A stretch of DNA of 64,000 nt from Glaciecola sp. (GTDB lineage: Bacteria > Pseudomonadota > Gammaproteobacteria > Enterobacterales > Alteromonadaceae). The notes below the pieces were generated by a model. The model did not search any database and was not told where the DNA came from. It worked only from the letters and a program-made list of their open reading frames with translations. Where the stretch lies: the NCBI GenBank assembly GCA_029246415.1, contig JAQWNF010000003.1:62001-126000 (forward strand), written 5' to 3'. Position 1 is the stretch's first letter. Every line of letters begins with the position of its first letter. The position numbers and the translations under genes are program-made. Positions 25,982 through 35,810 of the stretch are shown in pieces.

Positions 25982-27231
25982 TGGATGCTAATAGTTTTTA
26001 TGCGTCTGCAGAAAAAGTCTTTGATCCGAGTATTCGACGTAAACCTGTGGTGGTCTTAACCAATAATGACGGATGTATTTGCGCTATGTGCGATCGCGCA
26101 AAGCAAACCGGAGTCAAGAAGTTCGGGCCCTATCATGAGGTGAAAGACCAACTGGCTAAGTTTGGTTGTGTCATACGTTCTTCTAATTATGAATTGTATG
26201 ATGATCTGTCGACCAAAATGATGGATGTGGTGGCGCGTTTTGCACCTGAGCAACATGTGTATTCGATTGATGAGTGCTTTTTACAATTTACAGGATTTGT
26301 ACCCGATGAGGGCTGGGAATCATACGGACAAAACATACGTCGTGCTGTATGGCGTGAAGTGCGCTTGCCGGTGGGTGTGGGTATTGCTAGTACGCCAACG
26401 TTAGCTAAAGCAGCAAGTCATGCCGGAAAAAGATTACCTGGGTTTCATCGCGGCATTGCTGTGATTGACTCTCCTGTTGTCCGAGAGAAAGTACTACAAC
26501 AAATGCAAACCCAAGATGTGTGGGGCATAGGTAAGAAAATAGCTCAACGTCTAGCACTCATGGGGATCAAAACAGCATGGCAACTTGCTTGCGCATCACC
26601 CAAAGCGATGCGTAAACAATTTTCGGTTGAGATTGAACGTACGATCCGCGAGCTTAATGGCGAGACATGTTTATCATGGACAGAAACGCGGGCGGCTAAA
26701 CAGCAAATATTTTCTACCCGTGCGTTTGGTGAAAAAGTCACTGACTATACAAGTTTACGACAATCATTATGTTTGCATGCAGAGCATGTTGGAGCCAAAG
26801 TAAGACGACAACATAGTGCGGTTAAAGCAATGCAGTTTTTTGCGCGCGCCAATCCATTTCAACCCGACCAGTACTATCATAAATCGTGCATTCATCGCTT
26901 TGCCGTACCGACCTCTAATACAACACAATTAGTATTAGCTGCGACAGAGGCTGCGCAGCACATATTTAAACTGGGTGTGGTATTTCATAAATCCGGTGCT
27001 GGAGCGATAGAGCTGGTACAAAACGAATTTGTACAAACAGATTTATTTGATTGTAATACTGAGCGTCCAGATTTAATGGCTTGTATGGATCATATTAACC
27101 GTAAATATGGCGCGCATACTTTAGGGATGGCTGCAAAAGGCATACAACCAAAATGGCGAATGAGGCGAGAACATTTATCACCGCAGTTTACGACACGATG
27201 GTCGGACATTCCTAAAATAGCATGTAAGTAG
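25969..27231 (+). CDS. umuC: UmuC, Y-family DNA polymerase V catalytic subunit
   Basis: 420 residues, full length. Palm/fingers motifs are FALVDANSFYASAEKVFDP (catalytic Asp6), VVLTNNDGC and YSIDECFL (acidic pair). A helix-hairpin-helix region (VWGIGKKIAQRL) and a little-finger domain follow, then a DUF4113-type C terminus (INRKYGAHTLGMAAKG). It performs error-prone bypass of DNA lesions during the SOS response. The start overlaps the end of umuD, so translation is coupled. Confidence 0.96.
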   Translation: MFALVDANSFYASAEKVFDPSIRRKPVVVLTNNDGCICAMCDRAKQTGVKKFGPYHEVKDQLAKFGCVIRSSNYELYDDLSTKMMDVVARFAPEQHVYSIDECFLQFTGFVPDEGWESYGQNIRRAVWREVRLPVGVGIASTPTLAKAASHAGKRLPGFHRGIAVIDSPVVREKVLQQMQTQDVWGIGKKIAQRLALMGIKTAWQLACASPKAMRKQFSVEIERTIRELNGETCLSWTETRAAKQQIFSTRAFGEKVTDYTSLRQSLCLHAEHVGAKVRRQHSAVKAMQFFARANPFQPDQYYHKSCIHRFAVPTSNTTQLVLAATEAAQHIFKLGVVFHKSGAGAIELVQNEFVQTDLFDCNTERPDLMACMDHINRKYGAHTLGMAAKGIQPKWRMRREHLSPQFTTRWSDIPKIACK

Positions 27232-27398
27232 TGTATAAAGAATGTACCGTTTCGACAAAAATTAAATACACAAAGATATAAAATCTGTACGAAAGTCTAG
27301 AATTTTTAAGCGTCATAACAAATCGTTTCAATATATTTACAGCTAAATGCTAAAATTTTTGCATAGATATTAATTGAGTTTTAATTGAGTTTTAGTAT

Positions 27399-27995
27399 AT
27401 GAGTAAGAGCAGGGTTAAGGGTATTATTTTTGATTTGGATGGTACATTAGTAACCAGTAGTATTGATTTTTCGGCGTTGAAACAGAAAATTGGTTGTCCT
27501 AGTGACCAAGATATTTTAGCTTATATTGCTGAAATTGAAGAGACTAAAAAACAAGAAGCAGCATTATCTTTAGTGATGAGAATGGAGTTTGAAGATGCGC
27601 TAACTAGTGAATGTATTCCTGGTGTTCAAGCATTTTTAGACAAGTTAAAGGCCAATAATATTCCAATGGCTATTGTGACACGAAATTGCCGTGTTGCGAC
27701 ATCGGTGAAAATTAATAACCATAATATTCCAATCAAATTAGTGTTGACGCGAGAAGATGCACCATGCAAACCAAATCCTGATGCATTAAATATTATAGCT
27801 GAATATTGGGGATTTGAATCAGAAGAAGTTGCCTATGTGGGAGACTATATATATGACATCGAGGCTGCTAATCGAGCTAATATGAAAGCCTGGGCTTATC
27901 AATATCAAGTACCAGAAGGAATAGGTTTACAAGTCGATTTGTCATTTACTTGTTTCACCGAGTTAGACATTAGTGAATTAATCCACTCCCCCTAA
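27399..27995 (+). CDS. HAD-superfamily hydrolase
   Basis: 198 residues with the four HAD motifs: FDLDGTLV (nucleophile Asp), a threonine in AIVTRN, Lys in CKPNPDAL and the acidic motif VGDYIYDIEAA. A small helical cap lies between. It resembles phosphoglycolate phosphatase/beta-phosphoglucomutase-type phosphatases; the substrate is unknown. Its 3' end overlaps that of the convergent GspE-like gene by 18 bases. Confidence 0.85.
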   Translation: MSKSRVKGIIFDLDGTLVTSSIDFSALKQKIGCPSDQDILAYIAEIEETKKQEAALSLVMRMEFEDALTSECIPGVQAFLDKLKANNIPMAIVTRNCRVATSVKINNHNIPIKLVLTREDAPCKPNPDALNIIAEYWGFESEEVAYVGDYIYDIEAANRANMKAWAYQYQVPEGIGLQVDLSFTCFTELDISELIHSP

Positions 27996-30206
27996 TATCT
28001 GTATCTGTTTAATATCAGTCATCCCCCGCAAGACCTTTTTTATTCCATCTTGCATTAACGTTCGCATGCCATCTTGAGCTGCTTGCTGAGCAAGTCCAGT
28101 GACATTTACATTTTGGTAAATCAAACCACGTAATTCAGGCGTCATAGTGAGCAGCTCATGCACACCGGTTCTACCTTTATACCCAGTATCACCACAGTGT
28201 TCGCAACCGGTAGCTTGATATAAGGTAACAGGCTCGGTCAATAATAATTCAGTGATGACGTCACTACCGTATTGACGCTCTATAAATGCGATTTCGTCAG
28301 CCGAAGCCGTATAGGCTGTTTTGCATTCTCCACATAAAGTCCGAATAAGTCGTTGTGCTAAAATACCCACACAGGCATCAGAAAAGTTAACTGGGTCTAG
28401 TCCTAAATCTAACAATCGTGTAATGGTTTCGGGAGCTGAGTTGGTGTGTAATGTAGATAGCACCAAGTGTCCGGTTAATGATGCTTCTATGCCTGCATGA
28501 GCGGTTTCTTTGTCACGCATTTCACCAATTAATATAATGTCGGGATCTGCGCGTAAAAATGCACGAAGCGCATTGGCAAACGTAAAGCCAATTTTGGGGT
28601 TTACCTGAACTTGCTGAAGGCCTGCTTGCGTTATTTCTACTGGATCTTCTGCTGTCCAGATCTTTTTGTCTGGGGTATTAAGATAGCCGAGGATTGCGTG
28701 CAAGGTAGTGGTTTTACCCGAACCGGTGGGCCCCACGACTAACATGATGCCATGTGGACGACGCACAATGTTTTTCAGCATTCGCATATTTTCATCCGAA
28801 AGATTCATCTTATCAATCGGCATAGCACCGCCTGTGGCTAATATCCGCATAACGACGCCTTCACCGGCAACAGTCGGGATAGTGGCAACCCGCACTTCAA
28901 CTAACTGTCCGGATAACTTAAATGCTAATTTACCATCTTGGGGGATACGTTTTTCAGCAATATTAAGGTTAGCCATGATCTTGATCCGTGCGATGACGGC
29001 ATTGTGATGCGAGGCGGGAACCTGATTAATATCGCGGCAAACGCCATCAACTCGCATGCGCACCCGAGTCGGAGCTGATTTTTCAGGATCGATATGGATA
29101 TCTGATGCATGCAGACGTTTGGCATCATGTAATATGCGCGAAACTAAACGGACAACAGCGGGAGCATCATCCGAAAGTTCTTCAAATTGTTCATCAATAT
29201 CATCACTAGAAGTACCAATTTCATCTAGGATCTCATCCATTTCCCCAGGACCAACACCACTATCAGATTCGCCGAGAAACTGTAATATATGCGTTGCTAG
29301 CCCGACAGCAATTTCATAAGCATCGATGCTTAATGCACGCTCAATCTCCATAATCAACGATGCGTTATTGGGCTGGGACATTAATATTATGGGCTTATCA
29401 TTCGAATCAGCAATAATTGCGACAAGGTTACGTTTTAAATAAGAAACATTTAAGCGGTGTTCATTACTGTACACATGATACTTATCTGGATCATACTGAA
29501 TAAAAGGAACTTGATAATGCATAGACAGTGAGCGACCAATATCAGCTGGTGCGATACGATGCTCGCCAATCAGTTTTTGTAGCAACAGTTTAGGATCGGT
29601 TTTGACGTACTTATCTTCTAATAGAGTGGTCAGAGATTTTTCGCTAATCAGTTCACGATGCACCAATGTATCTAAAGGGCGTAATGTACCGCCTAATTCG
29701 TAACGAAATTGCTCACCAAGTAGGGAAGCTAATTGTAACCCCGCTTGTAAGTCTACATCAGTAAAAGCAGTTTGATGATTGATAAACTGTAACACGCCCA
29801 ATAAAACGTTAGCATGTATGATAGGAATGCATAAAATATTACGTGTCGTAAATTGATTTTGTTTATCAAACTTATCAGCAAAGCGTAAGCGCGGATGAAT
29901 GGCAAACAAAGCTTGGGAATCATAAGGATCGTCAATAATAACAGCCTCTTGCGATAATGCGACATACCCTGCAATAGATAAAGGAGAAATCGGCACAGAT
30001 ATTTGCTGAGTGGTTTTTCCTGTTTTAAAACGCGCTAACAAGTCTTGCTGTTGTTTACGGCGCTGAAAGATACTGACGCGTTCAACCGAGAAATGAGATA
30101 ATAATACCTGTTGCAATGCCTCAAACGCATCAAAAAGACTCTCATGAGCGCTTAAAATAGCCTGAATGTCAGCAATGTTGGCGGAAGTATTTGTTGAGGT
30201 ATTAAT
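27978..30206 (-). CDS. GspE/PilB-family ATPase with N-terminal GAF domain, probable ATT start
   Basis: About 742 residues. An N-terminal GAF-like domain (to ~residue 175, with SIAGYVALSQ, IDDPYD and LGVLQFIN) is followed by a GspE N-terminal domain, then the secretion ATPase: Walker A VGPTGSGKTTT, Asp box, Walker B ILIGEMRD, His box and a zinc-binding pair CGEC...CEHC. The longest canonical frame starts at TTG 30116, but coding similarity (ILSAHESLFDAFEALQ) extends upstream to 30206. There an ATT sits seven bases after GGAG. No type II secretion or pilus genes are adjacent, so its assembly partner is elsewhere. Confidence 0.85.
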   Translation of the reverse strand: MNTSTNTSANIADIQAILSAHESLFDAFEALQQVLLSHFSVERVSIFQRRKQQQDLLARFKTGKTTQQISVPISPLSIAGYVALSQEAVIIDDPYDSQALFAIHPRLRFADKFDKQNQFTTRNILCIPIIHANVLLGVLQFINHQTAFTDVDLQAGLQLASLLGEQFRYELGGTLRPLDTLVHRELISEKSLTTLLEDKYVKTDPKLLLQKLIGEHRIAPADIGRSLSMHYQVPFIQYDPDKYHVYSNEHRLNVSYLKRNLVAIIADSNDKPIILMSQPNNASLIMEIERALSIDAYEIAVGLATHILQFLGESDSGVGPGEMDEILDEIGTSSDDIDEQFEELSDDAPAVVRLVSRILHDAKRLHASDIHIDPEKSAPTRVRMRVDGVCRDINQVPASHHNAVIARIKIMANLNIAEKRIPQDGKLAFKLSGQLVEVRVATIPTVAGEGVVMRILATGGAMPIDKMNLSDENMRMLKNIVRRPHGIMLVVGPTGSGKTTTLHAILGYLNTPDKKIWTAEDPVEITQAGLQQVQVNPKIGFTFANALRAFLRADPDIILIGEMRDKETAHAGIEASLTGHLVLSTLHTNSAPETITRLLDLGLDPVNFSDACVGILAQRLIRTLCGECKTAYTASADEIAFIERQYGSDVITELLLTEPVTLYQATGCEHCGDTGYKGRTGVHELLTMTPELRGLIYQNVNVTGLAQQAAQDGMRTLMQDGIKKVLRGMTDIKQIQILGGVD

Positions 30207-30374
30207 AAACGCACTCCGTAAAATAAATATATAACTCAGTTATTTAAAAGATAGTCGAATAATACACAAAAAGGTAATTGAACAAACAAATGAGAGTAAA
30301 ACCGTGCGAAAGGACAGGCACTCGCGGTAAGAGGAAAAGGAATCCACCTCTTTATAATTAAACACAGACAAGGC

Positions 30375-30402
30375 TTGCATAAATCCATATTACATGTATA
30401 AT
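30375..30402 (+). promoter_or_regulatory. Sigma-70 promoter of the S10 operon
   Basis: TTGCAT (30375-30380) and TATAAT (30397-30402), 16 bases apart, give a transcript with a leader of about 210 bases before rpsJ, the length expected for an autoregulated S10 leader. Confidence 0.7.
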
Positions 30403-30550
30403 TTGCGTCGAATTGTCTATGAAGACAACGTTATTAGTAGTCGGTGTAACAGGTACATTAAATTGGTACATCGGCAGCAAACAGGCTTTATGCAAGGGCG
30501 CATGCTAATACTATGAACAGGATCCCGATATGGGATCATCGGTTTACGCA

Positions 30551-30594
30551 CATCTTTTTTACCATTAATAGGGGTAGAGAAGGTGATTTTTTTT
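30551..30594 (+). promoter_or_regulatory. S10 leader attenuator hairpin (L4-type)
   Basis: CATCTTTTTTACC (30551-30563) pairs along all 13 positions, including several G-U, with GGTAGAGAAGGTG (30573-30585). A run of eight T follows (30587-30594). In E. coli, ribosomal protein L4 causes termination at the T-run of an equivalent leader hairpin. The same control of this operon is inferred. A smaller hairpin with GATCCC/GGGATC arms precedes it at 30521-30537. Confidence 0.75.
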
Positions 30595-30600
30595 GTTCTT

Positions 30601-30930
<330 letters not shown>

Positions 30931-30947
30931 CAAGAGAGGGTTTTAAC

Positions 30948-31586
30948 ATGGCGATTGGTCTAGTCGGTCGTAAAGTAGGTATGACGCGTATCTTCACTGA
31001 AGATGGTGTGTCTATTCCTGTGACCGTTATTGAAGCGACCCCAAACCGAGTTACTCAGTTACGTACTGAGGAAACAGACGGTTATCGTGCTCTACAAATT
31101 ACTGCTGGCGATAAAAAAGCTAGCCGTGTAAACAAAGCTGAAGCAGGTCATTTTGCTAAAGCCGGCGTTGAAGCGGGAAGTGGTTTGTGGGAATTCCGTC
31201 TTGACGGAAATGAAGGCGAAGGTATTGAAGTAGGCAGTGAAATTACTGTTGAACTTTTCAATGATGTCACCAAAGTCGACGTAGCTGGTACCTCTAAAGG
31301 TAAAGGTTTCCAAGGCGCTATCAAGCGTTGGAACTTCAGCTCACAGCGTATGACTCACGGTAACTCATTATCACACCGTGCGCCTGGTTCAATTGGTCAA
31401 AACCAATCACCAGGTAAAGTATTTAAAGGTAAGAAGATGGCGGGCCAAATGGGCAACAAACGCGTCACAACTATCTCTTTAGAACTAGTACGTGTTGATG
31501 TTGAAAACAACCTTTTATTAATTAAAGGTGCCGTTCCTGGCGCAACTGGCGGTAATGTAATTATCCGTCCAGCTGTTAAAGCGTAA
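30948..31586 (+). CDS. rplC: 50S ribosomal protein L3
   Basis: 212 residues. [16 protein letters not shown] at the N terminus, and the conserved loop [32 protein letters not shown] reaches the peptidyl-transferase centre. It is an early assembly protein. The Gln in GQNQSPGKV is the residue methylated by PrmB in E. coli. Seventeen bases separate it from rpsJ. Confidence 0.98.
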   Translation: MAIGLVGRKVGMTRIFTEDGVSIPVTVIEATPNRVTQLRTEETDGYRALQITAGDKKASRVNKAEAGHFAKAGVEAGSGLWEFRLDGNEGEGIEVGSEITVELFNDVTKVDVAGTSKGKGFQGAIKRWNFSSQRMTHGNSLSHRAPGSIGQNQSPGKVFKGKKMAGQMGNKRVTTISLELVRVDVENNLLLIKGAVPGATGGNVIIRPAVKA

Positions 31587-31604
31587 CGTGTAGGGAGTAA
31601 ACTG

Positions 31605-32210
31605 ATGGAATTAACATTAAAAGACGCGAATAGCGTTCTTGAAGTATCAGATGCGACCTTCGGGCTTGAATTCAACGAAGCACTTGTTCATCAAGTAGTC
31701 GTTGCTTTCGGTGCCGGCGCGCGTCAAGGTACAAAAGCACAAAAAACTCGTGCTGAAGTTCGTGGTGGTGGTAAGAAGCCATGGAACCAAAAAGGTACAG
31801 GCCGTGCCCGTGCTGGTACTATCCGAAGCCCAATCTGGGTTGGTGGTGGTCGTGCATTTGCAGCGAAACCTCGTAGCTTTGAGCAGAAAGTAAATAAAAA
31901 GATGTACCGCGGCGCAATCCGTAGCATCTTATCTGAATTGATTCGTCAAGATCGTTTAATCGTTGTTGAGAAGTTTGGTGTTGATGCACCAAAGACTAAA
32001 GCGTTATTAGCGCAACTTAGTACTTATGACTTAACTGACGTATTAATCGTGACCCCTGAGGTCGATGAGAATTTATTCTTAGCGTCACGCAACTTGTATA
32101 AAGTTGATGTACGCGATGTACAAGGTATTGATCCAGTTAGCTTAATTGCATTCGAAAAAGTGTTAATTACTGCAGACGCGATGAAACAACTTGAGGAGGC
32201 ATTAGCATGA
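31605..32210 (+). CDS. rplD: 50S ribosomal protein L4
   Basis: 201 residues, with the exit-tunnel loop from [19 protein letters not shown] to IWVGGGRAF. Besides its structural role it is the likely autogenous repressor acting on the leader hairpin at 30551-30594. Its stop overlaps the rplW start (ATGA). Confidence 0.98.
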   Translation: MELTLKDANSVLEVSDATFGLEFNEALVHQVVVAFGAGARQGTKAQKTRAEVRGGGKKPWNQKGTGRARAGTIRSPIWVGGGRAFAAKPRSFEQKVNKKMYRGAIRSILSELIRQDRLIVVEKFGVDAPKTKALLAQLSTYDLTDVLIVTPEVDENLFLASRNLYKVDVRDVQGIDPVSLIAFEKVLITADAMKQLEEALA

Positions 32211-32506
32211 ACGAAGAACGTTTATTAAAAGTGCTTTTAGCACCTCACGTTTCAGAAAAGTCTACAATGGCAGCTGAAGCAAATAATACTGTTGTATTTA
32301 AAGTAGTTAAAGACGCGAACAAAGCAGAAATTAAAGCTGCTGTTGAAAAACTTTTCGAAGTTGAAGTAAACAACGTTCGTACTGTGAACTGTAAGGGTAA
32401 AACCAAGCGTCACGGTCAGTCTTTCGGCAAACGCAGTGACTGGAAAAAAGCATATGTTGTGCTTAAAGAAGGTCAAGACATCGACTTCGTCGGTGCAGGC
32501 GAGTAA
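32207..32506 (+). CDS. rplW: 50S ribosomal protein L23
   Basis: 99 residues, [16 protein letters not shown] and a [19 protein letters not shown] core. It lies at the tunnel exit, where trigger factor and SRP dock. It overlaps rplD by four bases. Confidence 0.98.
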   Translation: MNEERLLKVLLAPHVSEKSTMAAEANNTVVFKVVKDANKAEIKAAVEKLFEVEVNNVRTVNCKGKTKRHGQSFGKRSDWKKAYVVLKEGQDIDFVGAGE

Positions 32507-32520
32507 GAAGGGGATTAGAA

Positions 32521-33345
32521 ATGCCATTATTGAAAGCTAAGCCAACTTCTGCCGGTCGTCGTCACGTTGTCCAAGTTGTTAACCCTGATTTGCATAAAGG
32601 CGCACCACACGCACCTTTACTTGATAAAAAGAGCAAATCTGGTGGTCGTAACAACAATGGTCGTATTACGGTACGTCACATCGGTGGTGGTCACAAGCAA
32701 CACTACCGCATAGTTGATTTTAAACGTAATAAAGACGGCATTCCAGCCAAAGTCGAGCGTCTAGAATATGATCCAAACCGTTCTGCAAATATCGCATTAG
32801 TGCTTTATGCAGATGGTGAGCGTCGCTACATTTTAGCCCCTAAAGGTCTAAAAGCAGGTGATGCAATTCAATCTGGAGCTGATGCGCCAATTAAAGCAGG
32901 TAACACGTTACCAATGCTTAATATACCAGTTGGTTCAACAGTTCATGCCATCGAAATGAAGCCAGGCAAAGGTGCACAAATTGCACGTTCTGCTGGTGCT
33001 TATGCGCAAATATTAGCGCGTGATGGAGCTTATGTAACATTGCGTCTTCGCTCTGGTGAAGTACGTAAAGTATTAGCAGATTGCCGTGCCACTATTGGTG
33101 AAATCGGTAATGCTGAACATATGCTTCGTTCATTAGGTAAAGCAGGTGCTTCTCGCTGGCGCGGGATTCGTCCAACAGTTCGTGGTGTTGCCATGAACCC
33201 AGTAGATCACCCGCACGGTGGTGGTGAAGGTCGTACCTCTGGTGGCCGTCATCCAGTATCGCCTTGGGGCGTTCCTACCAAAGGTAAGAAAACCCGAAGT
33301 AATAAGCGTACCGATAAACTTATCGTACGTCGTCGAAATAAATAA
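32521..33345 (+). CDS. rplB: 50S ribosomal protein L2
   Basis: 274 residues, full length. [26 protein letters not shown] carries the conserved His needed for peptidyl transfer. It bridges 23S rRNA domains and contacts the 30S subunit. Confidence 0.98.
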   Translation: MPLLKAKPTSAGRRHVVQVVNPDLHKGAPHAPLLDKKSKSGGRNNNGRITVRHIGGGHKQHYRIVDFKRNKDGIPAKVERLEYDPNRSANIALVLYADGERRYILAPKGLKAGDAIQSGADAPIKAGNTLPMLNIPVGSTVHAIEMKPGKGAQIARSAGAYAQILARDGAYVTLRLRSGEVRKVLADCRATIGEIGNAEHMLRSLGKAGASRWRGIRPTVRGVAMNPVDHPHGGGEGRTSGGRHPVSPWGVPTKGKKTRSNKRTDKLIVRRRNK

Positions 33346-33360
33346 CAGCGAGGATTCACC

Positions 33361-33636
33361 ATGCCACGTTCTCTCAAGAAGGGTCCTTTCATAGACCTAC
33401 ACTTGCTGAAGAAGGTAGAAGCTGCAGTGGAAAAGAGCGACAAAAAACCAATTAAGACTTGGTCTCGTCGTTCTATGATCATCCCAGATATGATTGGGTT
33501 GACCATTGCGGTCCATAACGGTCGCCAGCATGTACCTGTGTTCGTCTCAGACGAAATGGTCGGCCATAAGTTGGGCGAATTTGCACCAACGCGTACTTAT
33601 CGCGGCCATGTCGCAGATAAGAAAGCCAAACGATAA
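33361..33636 (+). CDS. rpsS: 30S ribosomal protein S19
   Basis: 91 residues, [18 protein letters not shown] and [16 protein letters not shown]. It forms the head of the 30S subunit with S13. GAGG stands eight bases before the ATG. Confidence 0.98.
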   Translation: MPRSLKKGPFIDLHLLKKVEAAVEKSDKKPIKTWSRRSMIIPDMIGLTIAVHNGRQHVPVFVSDEMVGHKLGEFAPTRTYRGHVADKKAKR

Positions 33637-33648
33637 TAGGAGATTAAA

Positions 33649-33981
33649 ATGGAAGCATTAGCTAAACACCGTTTTGCTCGTACATCGGCTCAAAAGGCAC
33701 GCTTGGTAGCAGATCAAATTCGCGGTTTACACGTAGAAAAAGCGTTAGAAGTTTTAACTTACAGCAACAAAAAAGCTGCTGTTTTAGTTAAAAAAGTACT
33801 CGAGTCGGCAATTGCCAACGCAGAGCACAATGACGGCGCTGATATCGACGAGTTAACTGTTGCGAAAATCTTCGTTGATGAAGGTCCAACTATGAAGCGT
33901 ATCAAAACACGTGCCAAAGGCCGTGCCGATCGTATCTTTAAGCGTAGCAGTCACATTACTGTGGTTGTGGCGGATAACTAG
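33649..33981 (+). CDS. rplV: 50S ribosomal protein L22
   Basis: 110 residues; the long hairpin region ([22 protein letters not shown]) lines the exit tunnel together with L4. Macrolide resistance in other bacteria maps to this loop, which appears unaltered here. Confidence 0.98.
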   Translation: MEALAKHRFARTSAQKARLVADQIRGLHVEKALEVLTYSNKKAAVLVKKVLESAIANAEHNDGADIDELTVAKIFVDEGPTMKRIKTRAKGRADRIFKRSSHITVVVADN

Positions 33982-33990
33982 GAGTAGATT

Positions 33991-34695
33991 ATGGGACAGA
34001 AAGTTCATCCTACCGGTATACGCCTGGGTATCAGCAAACCATGGACATCAACCTGGTACGCTAATACAGCAGACTATGCCGATAACTTGTTTAACGACCA
34101 TCAGGTCCGTCAGTATCTGACTAAACAGTTAAAAAGCGCGTCACTTTCTAAAATTGTTATCGAACGCCCTGCAAAGAGCATTAAAGTAACAATCCACACA
34201 GCCCGTCCAGGCGTTGTGATTGGTAAGAAAGGTGAAGACGTAGAGAAGCTTCGCAATCACGTATCTAAGTTAGCCGGTGTGCCAGCTCAGATCAACATTG
34301 CAGAAGTACGTAAACCCGAGCTAGATGGTCAGTTAGTAGCTGATAGTATTTCTAGCCAGCTTGAACGCCGTGTTATGTTCCGTCGCGCTATGAAGCGTGC
34401 GGTACAAAACGCCATGCGATTAGGCGCTAAAGGTATTAAAGTACAAGTAAGCGGTCGTCTAGGCGGCGCTGAAATTGCACGTGCAGAATGGTATCGTGAA
34501 GGTCGTGTTCCACTACACACTTTCCGTGCTGATATTGACTATGCAACTTCAGAAGCAAATACTACTTACGGTATCATTGGCGTTAAAGTATGGATCTTCA
34601 AAGGTGAAGTATTAGGTGGATTACCACTTACTCAAGAGCAGCCTGCTGCTCCAGCACCTAAGAAGAAAGGCCGCAACGCTAAGCGAGAGGGCTAA
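33991..34695 (+). CDS. rpsC: 30S ribosomal protein S3
   Basis: 234 residues, with the KH-domain motif [14 protein letters not shown] and the mRNA-entry helicase region [19 protein letters not shown] Pro/Ala then Lys/Arg-rich C-terminal tail is usual for the group. Confidence 0.98.
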   Translation: MGQKVHPTGIRLGISKPWTSTWYANTADYADNLFNDHQVRQYLTKQLKSASLSKIVIERPAKSIKVTIHTARPGVVIGKKGEDVEKLRNHVSKLAGVPAQINIAEVRKPELDGQLVADSISSQLERRVMFRRAMKRAVQNAMRLGAKGIKVQVSGRLGGAEIARAEWYREGRVPLHTFRADIDYATSEANTTYGIIGVKVWIFKGEVLGGLPLTQEQPAAPAPKKKGRNAKREG

Positions 34696-34697
34696 TC

Positions 34698-35111
34698 ATG
34701 TTACAACCTAAGCGTACGAAATTTCGTAAGATGCATAAAGGCCGTAACCGTGGTCTTGCTATTGCTGGTAGCAAAGTAAGCTTCGGTACCTTTGGTCTGA
34801 AATCCGTCGGCCGTGGTCGCATGACTGCTCGTCAAATCGAAGCAGCCCGTCGTGCTATGACTCGTCACGTTAAACGTCAAGGTAAAATTTGGATTCGAGT
34901 TTTCCCTGACAAACCAATTACTGAGAAGCCTCTAGAAGTGCGTCAAGGTAAAGGTAAAGGTAACGTTGAGTACTGGGTATGCCAAATTCAACCGGGTCGC
35001 GTGTTATATGAGATGGAAGGTGTTCCTGAGTCTCTAGCACGTGAAGCGTTTGCATTAGCAGCGGCTAAACTGCCATTTAAAACAACCTTTGTAACTCGAA
35101 CGGTGATGTAA
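34698..35111 (+). CDS. rplP: 50S ribosomal protein L16
   Basis: 137 residues, [19 protein letters not shown]. It contacts A-site tRNA and organises 23S helices late in assembly. The Arg in [12 protein letters not shown] (hydroxylated by RoxA in E. coli) is present. Its stop directly abuts rpmC. Confidence 0.98.
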   Translation: MLQPKRTKFRKMHKGRNRGLAIAGSKVSFGTFGLKSVGRGRMTARQIEAARRAMTRHVKRQGKIWIRVFPDKPITEKPLEVRQGKGKGNVEYWVCQIQPGRVLYEMEGVPESLAREAFALAAAKLPFKTTFVTRTVM

Positions 35112-35303
35112 ATGAATGCGACTGAACTAAAAGCAAAAAGTCTAACTGAACTTAACGAAGAATTGTTAACACTTCTTCGTGAACAGTTTAACTTACGCAT
35201 GCAATATTCTACTGGACAGCTTGAAAAAACTGACCAATTAAGAACAGTGCGTCGTAGCATCGCGCGTGTAAAAACTATCATGACTCAAAAGGCTGGTGAA
35301 TAA
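35112..35303 (+). CDS. rpmC: 50S ribosomal protein L29
   Basis: 63 residues, two helices, [28 protein letters not shown]. It begins at the base after the rplP stop, and its stop overlaps the rpsQ start by one base (TAATG). Confidence 0.98.
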   Translation: MNATELKAKSLTELNEELLTLLREQFNLRMQYSTGQLEKTDQLRTVRRSIARVKTIMTQKAGE

Positions 35304-35554
35304 TGACTGAACAAACTATTCGTACAGTACAAGGTCGTGTAGTAAGTAACAAAATGGATAAAACCATTACTGTTGCAGTAGAACGTAAAGTGAAGCACCC
35401 TATCTACGGGAAATTCATTAAACGTACTACTAAACTTCACGCACACGATGAAGCTAACGTATGTAATGAAGGCGATTTCGTGTCAATCACAGAATGTCGT
35501 CCTCTTTCTAAGTCCAAAAACTGGATGTTAGTTGACGTAATTACTAAAGCTTAA
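35303..35554 (+). CDS. rpsQ: 30S ribosomal protein S17
   Basis: 83 residues, [22 protein letters not shown], an OB-fold protein of the 30S body. It is the last gene of the operon, as in E. coli, followed by a strong terminator. The spc operon (rplN onward), which normally comes next, is absent. Confidence 0.98.
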   Translation: MTEQTIRTVQGRVVSNKMDKTITVAVERKVKHPIYGKFIKRTTKLHAHDEANVCNEGDFVSITECRPLSKSKNWMLVDVITKA

Positions 35555-35578
35555 TTTTAAGTTTTAGTATTGCATTAT

Positions 35579-35613
35579 AAAAGCCGCTGGGGAGCAATCC
35601 TTAGCGGCTTTTT
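35579..35613 (+). terminator. Rho-independent terminator of the S10 operon
   Basis: A 10-bp stem AAAAGCCGCT/AGCGGCTTTT is extended inward by GGGGA/TCCTT with wobble pairs, four-base loop GCAA, and ends in a short T-run, 25 bases after the rpsQ stop. Confidence 0.92.
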
Positions 35614-35789
35614 CGTATCTATCATAACCACCTTTTCTGGTTGATGGTCACAGTTCGCTGCATGCATCACTAATTTGACTTATCACTCACAGTATTATAA
35701 TTACTGCCGTGGTTTAGAGCAACTAGTACCCAGTCTAATTCGCAAATCGCCGAAGGCAGTGAGAAGAAGTTTTATACCTTGGTGTCCTT

Positions 35790-35809
35790 TTAATTTGGCT
35801 CTGACCCCA
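35790..35809 (+). repeat. Single copy of a REP-like repeat
   Basis: TTAATTTGGCTCTGACCCCA also occurs exactly within the inverted pair at 60979-61026. It ends one base from the stop codon of the hybrid kinase (35811). The family of sequences containing GGGGTCAGAGCC is, as far as I recall, associated with RAYT/REP elements in Gammaproteobacteria. The 35614-35789 stretch before it holds no recognised gene. Confidence 0.75.
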
Positions 35810-35810
35810 T

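Noticed and set aside
35614-35789. Small gene or transposase remnant between the S10 terminator and the REP-like repeat
   Set aside because: The only frame crosses the repeat into the kinase gene antisense and matches nothing recognisable; no transposase motif was found.
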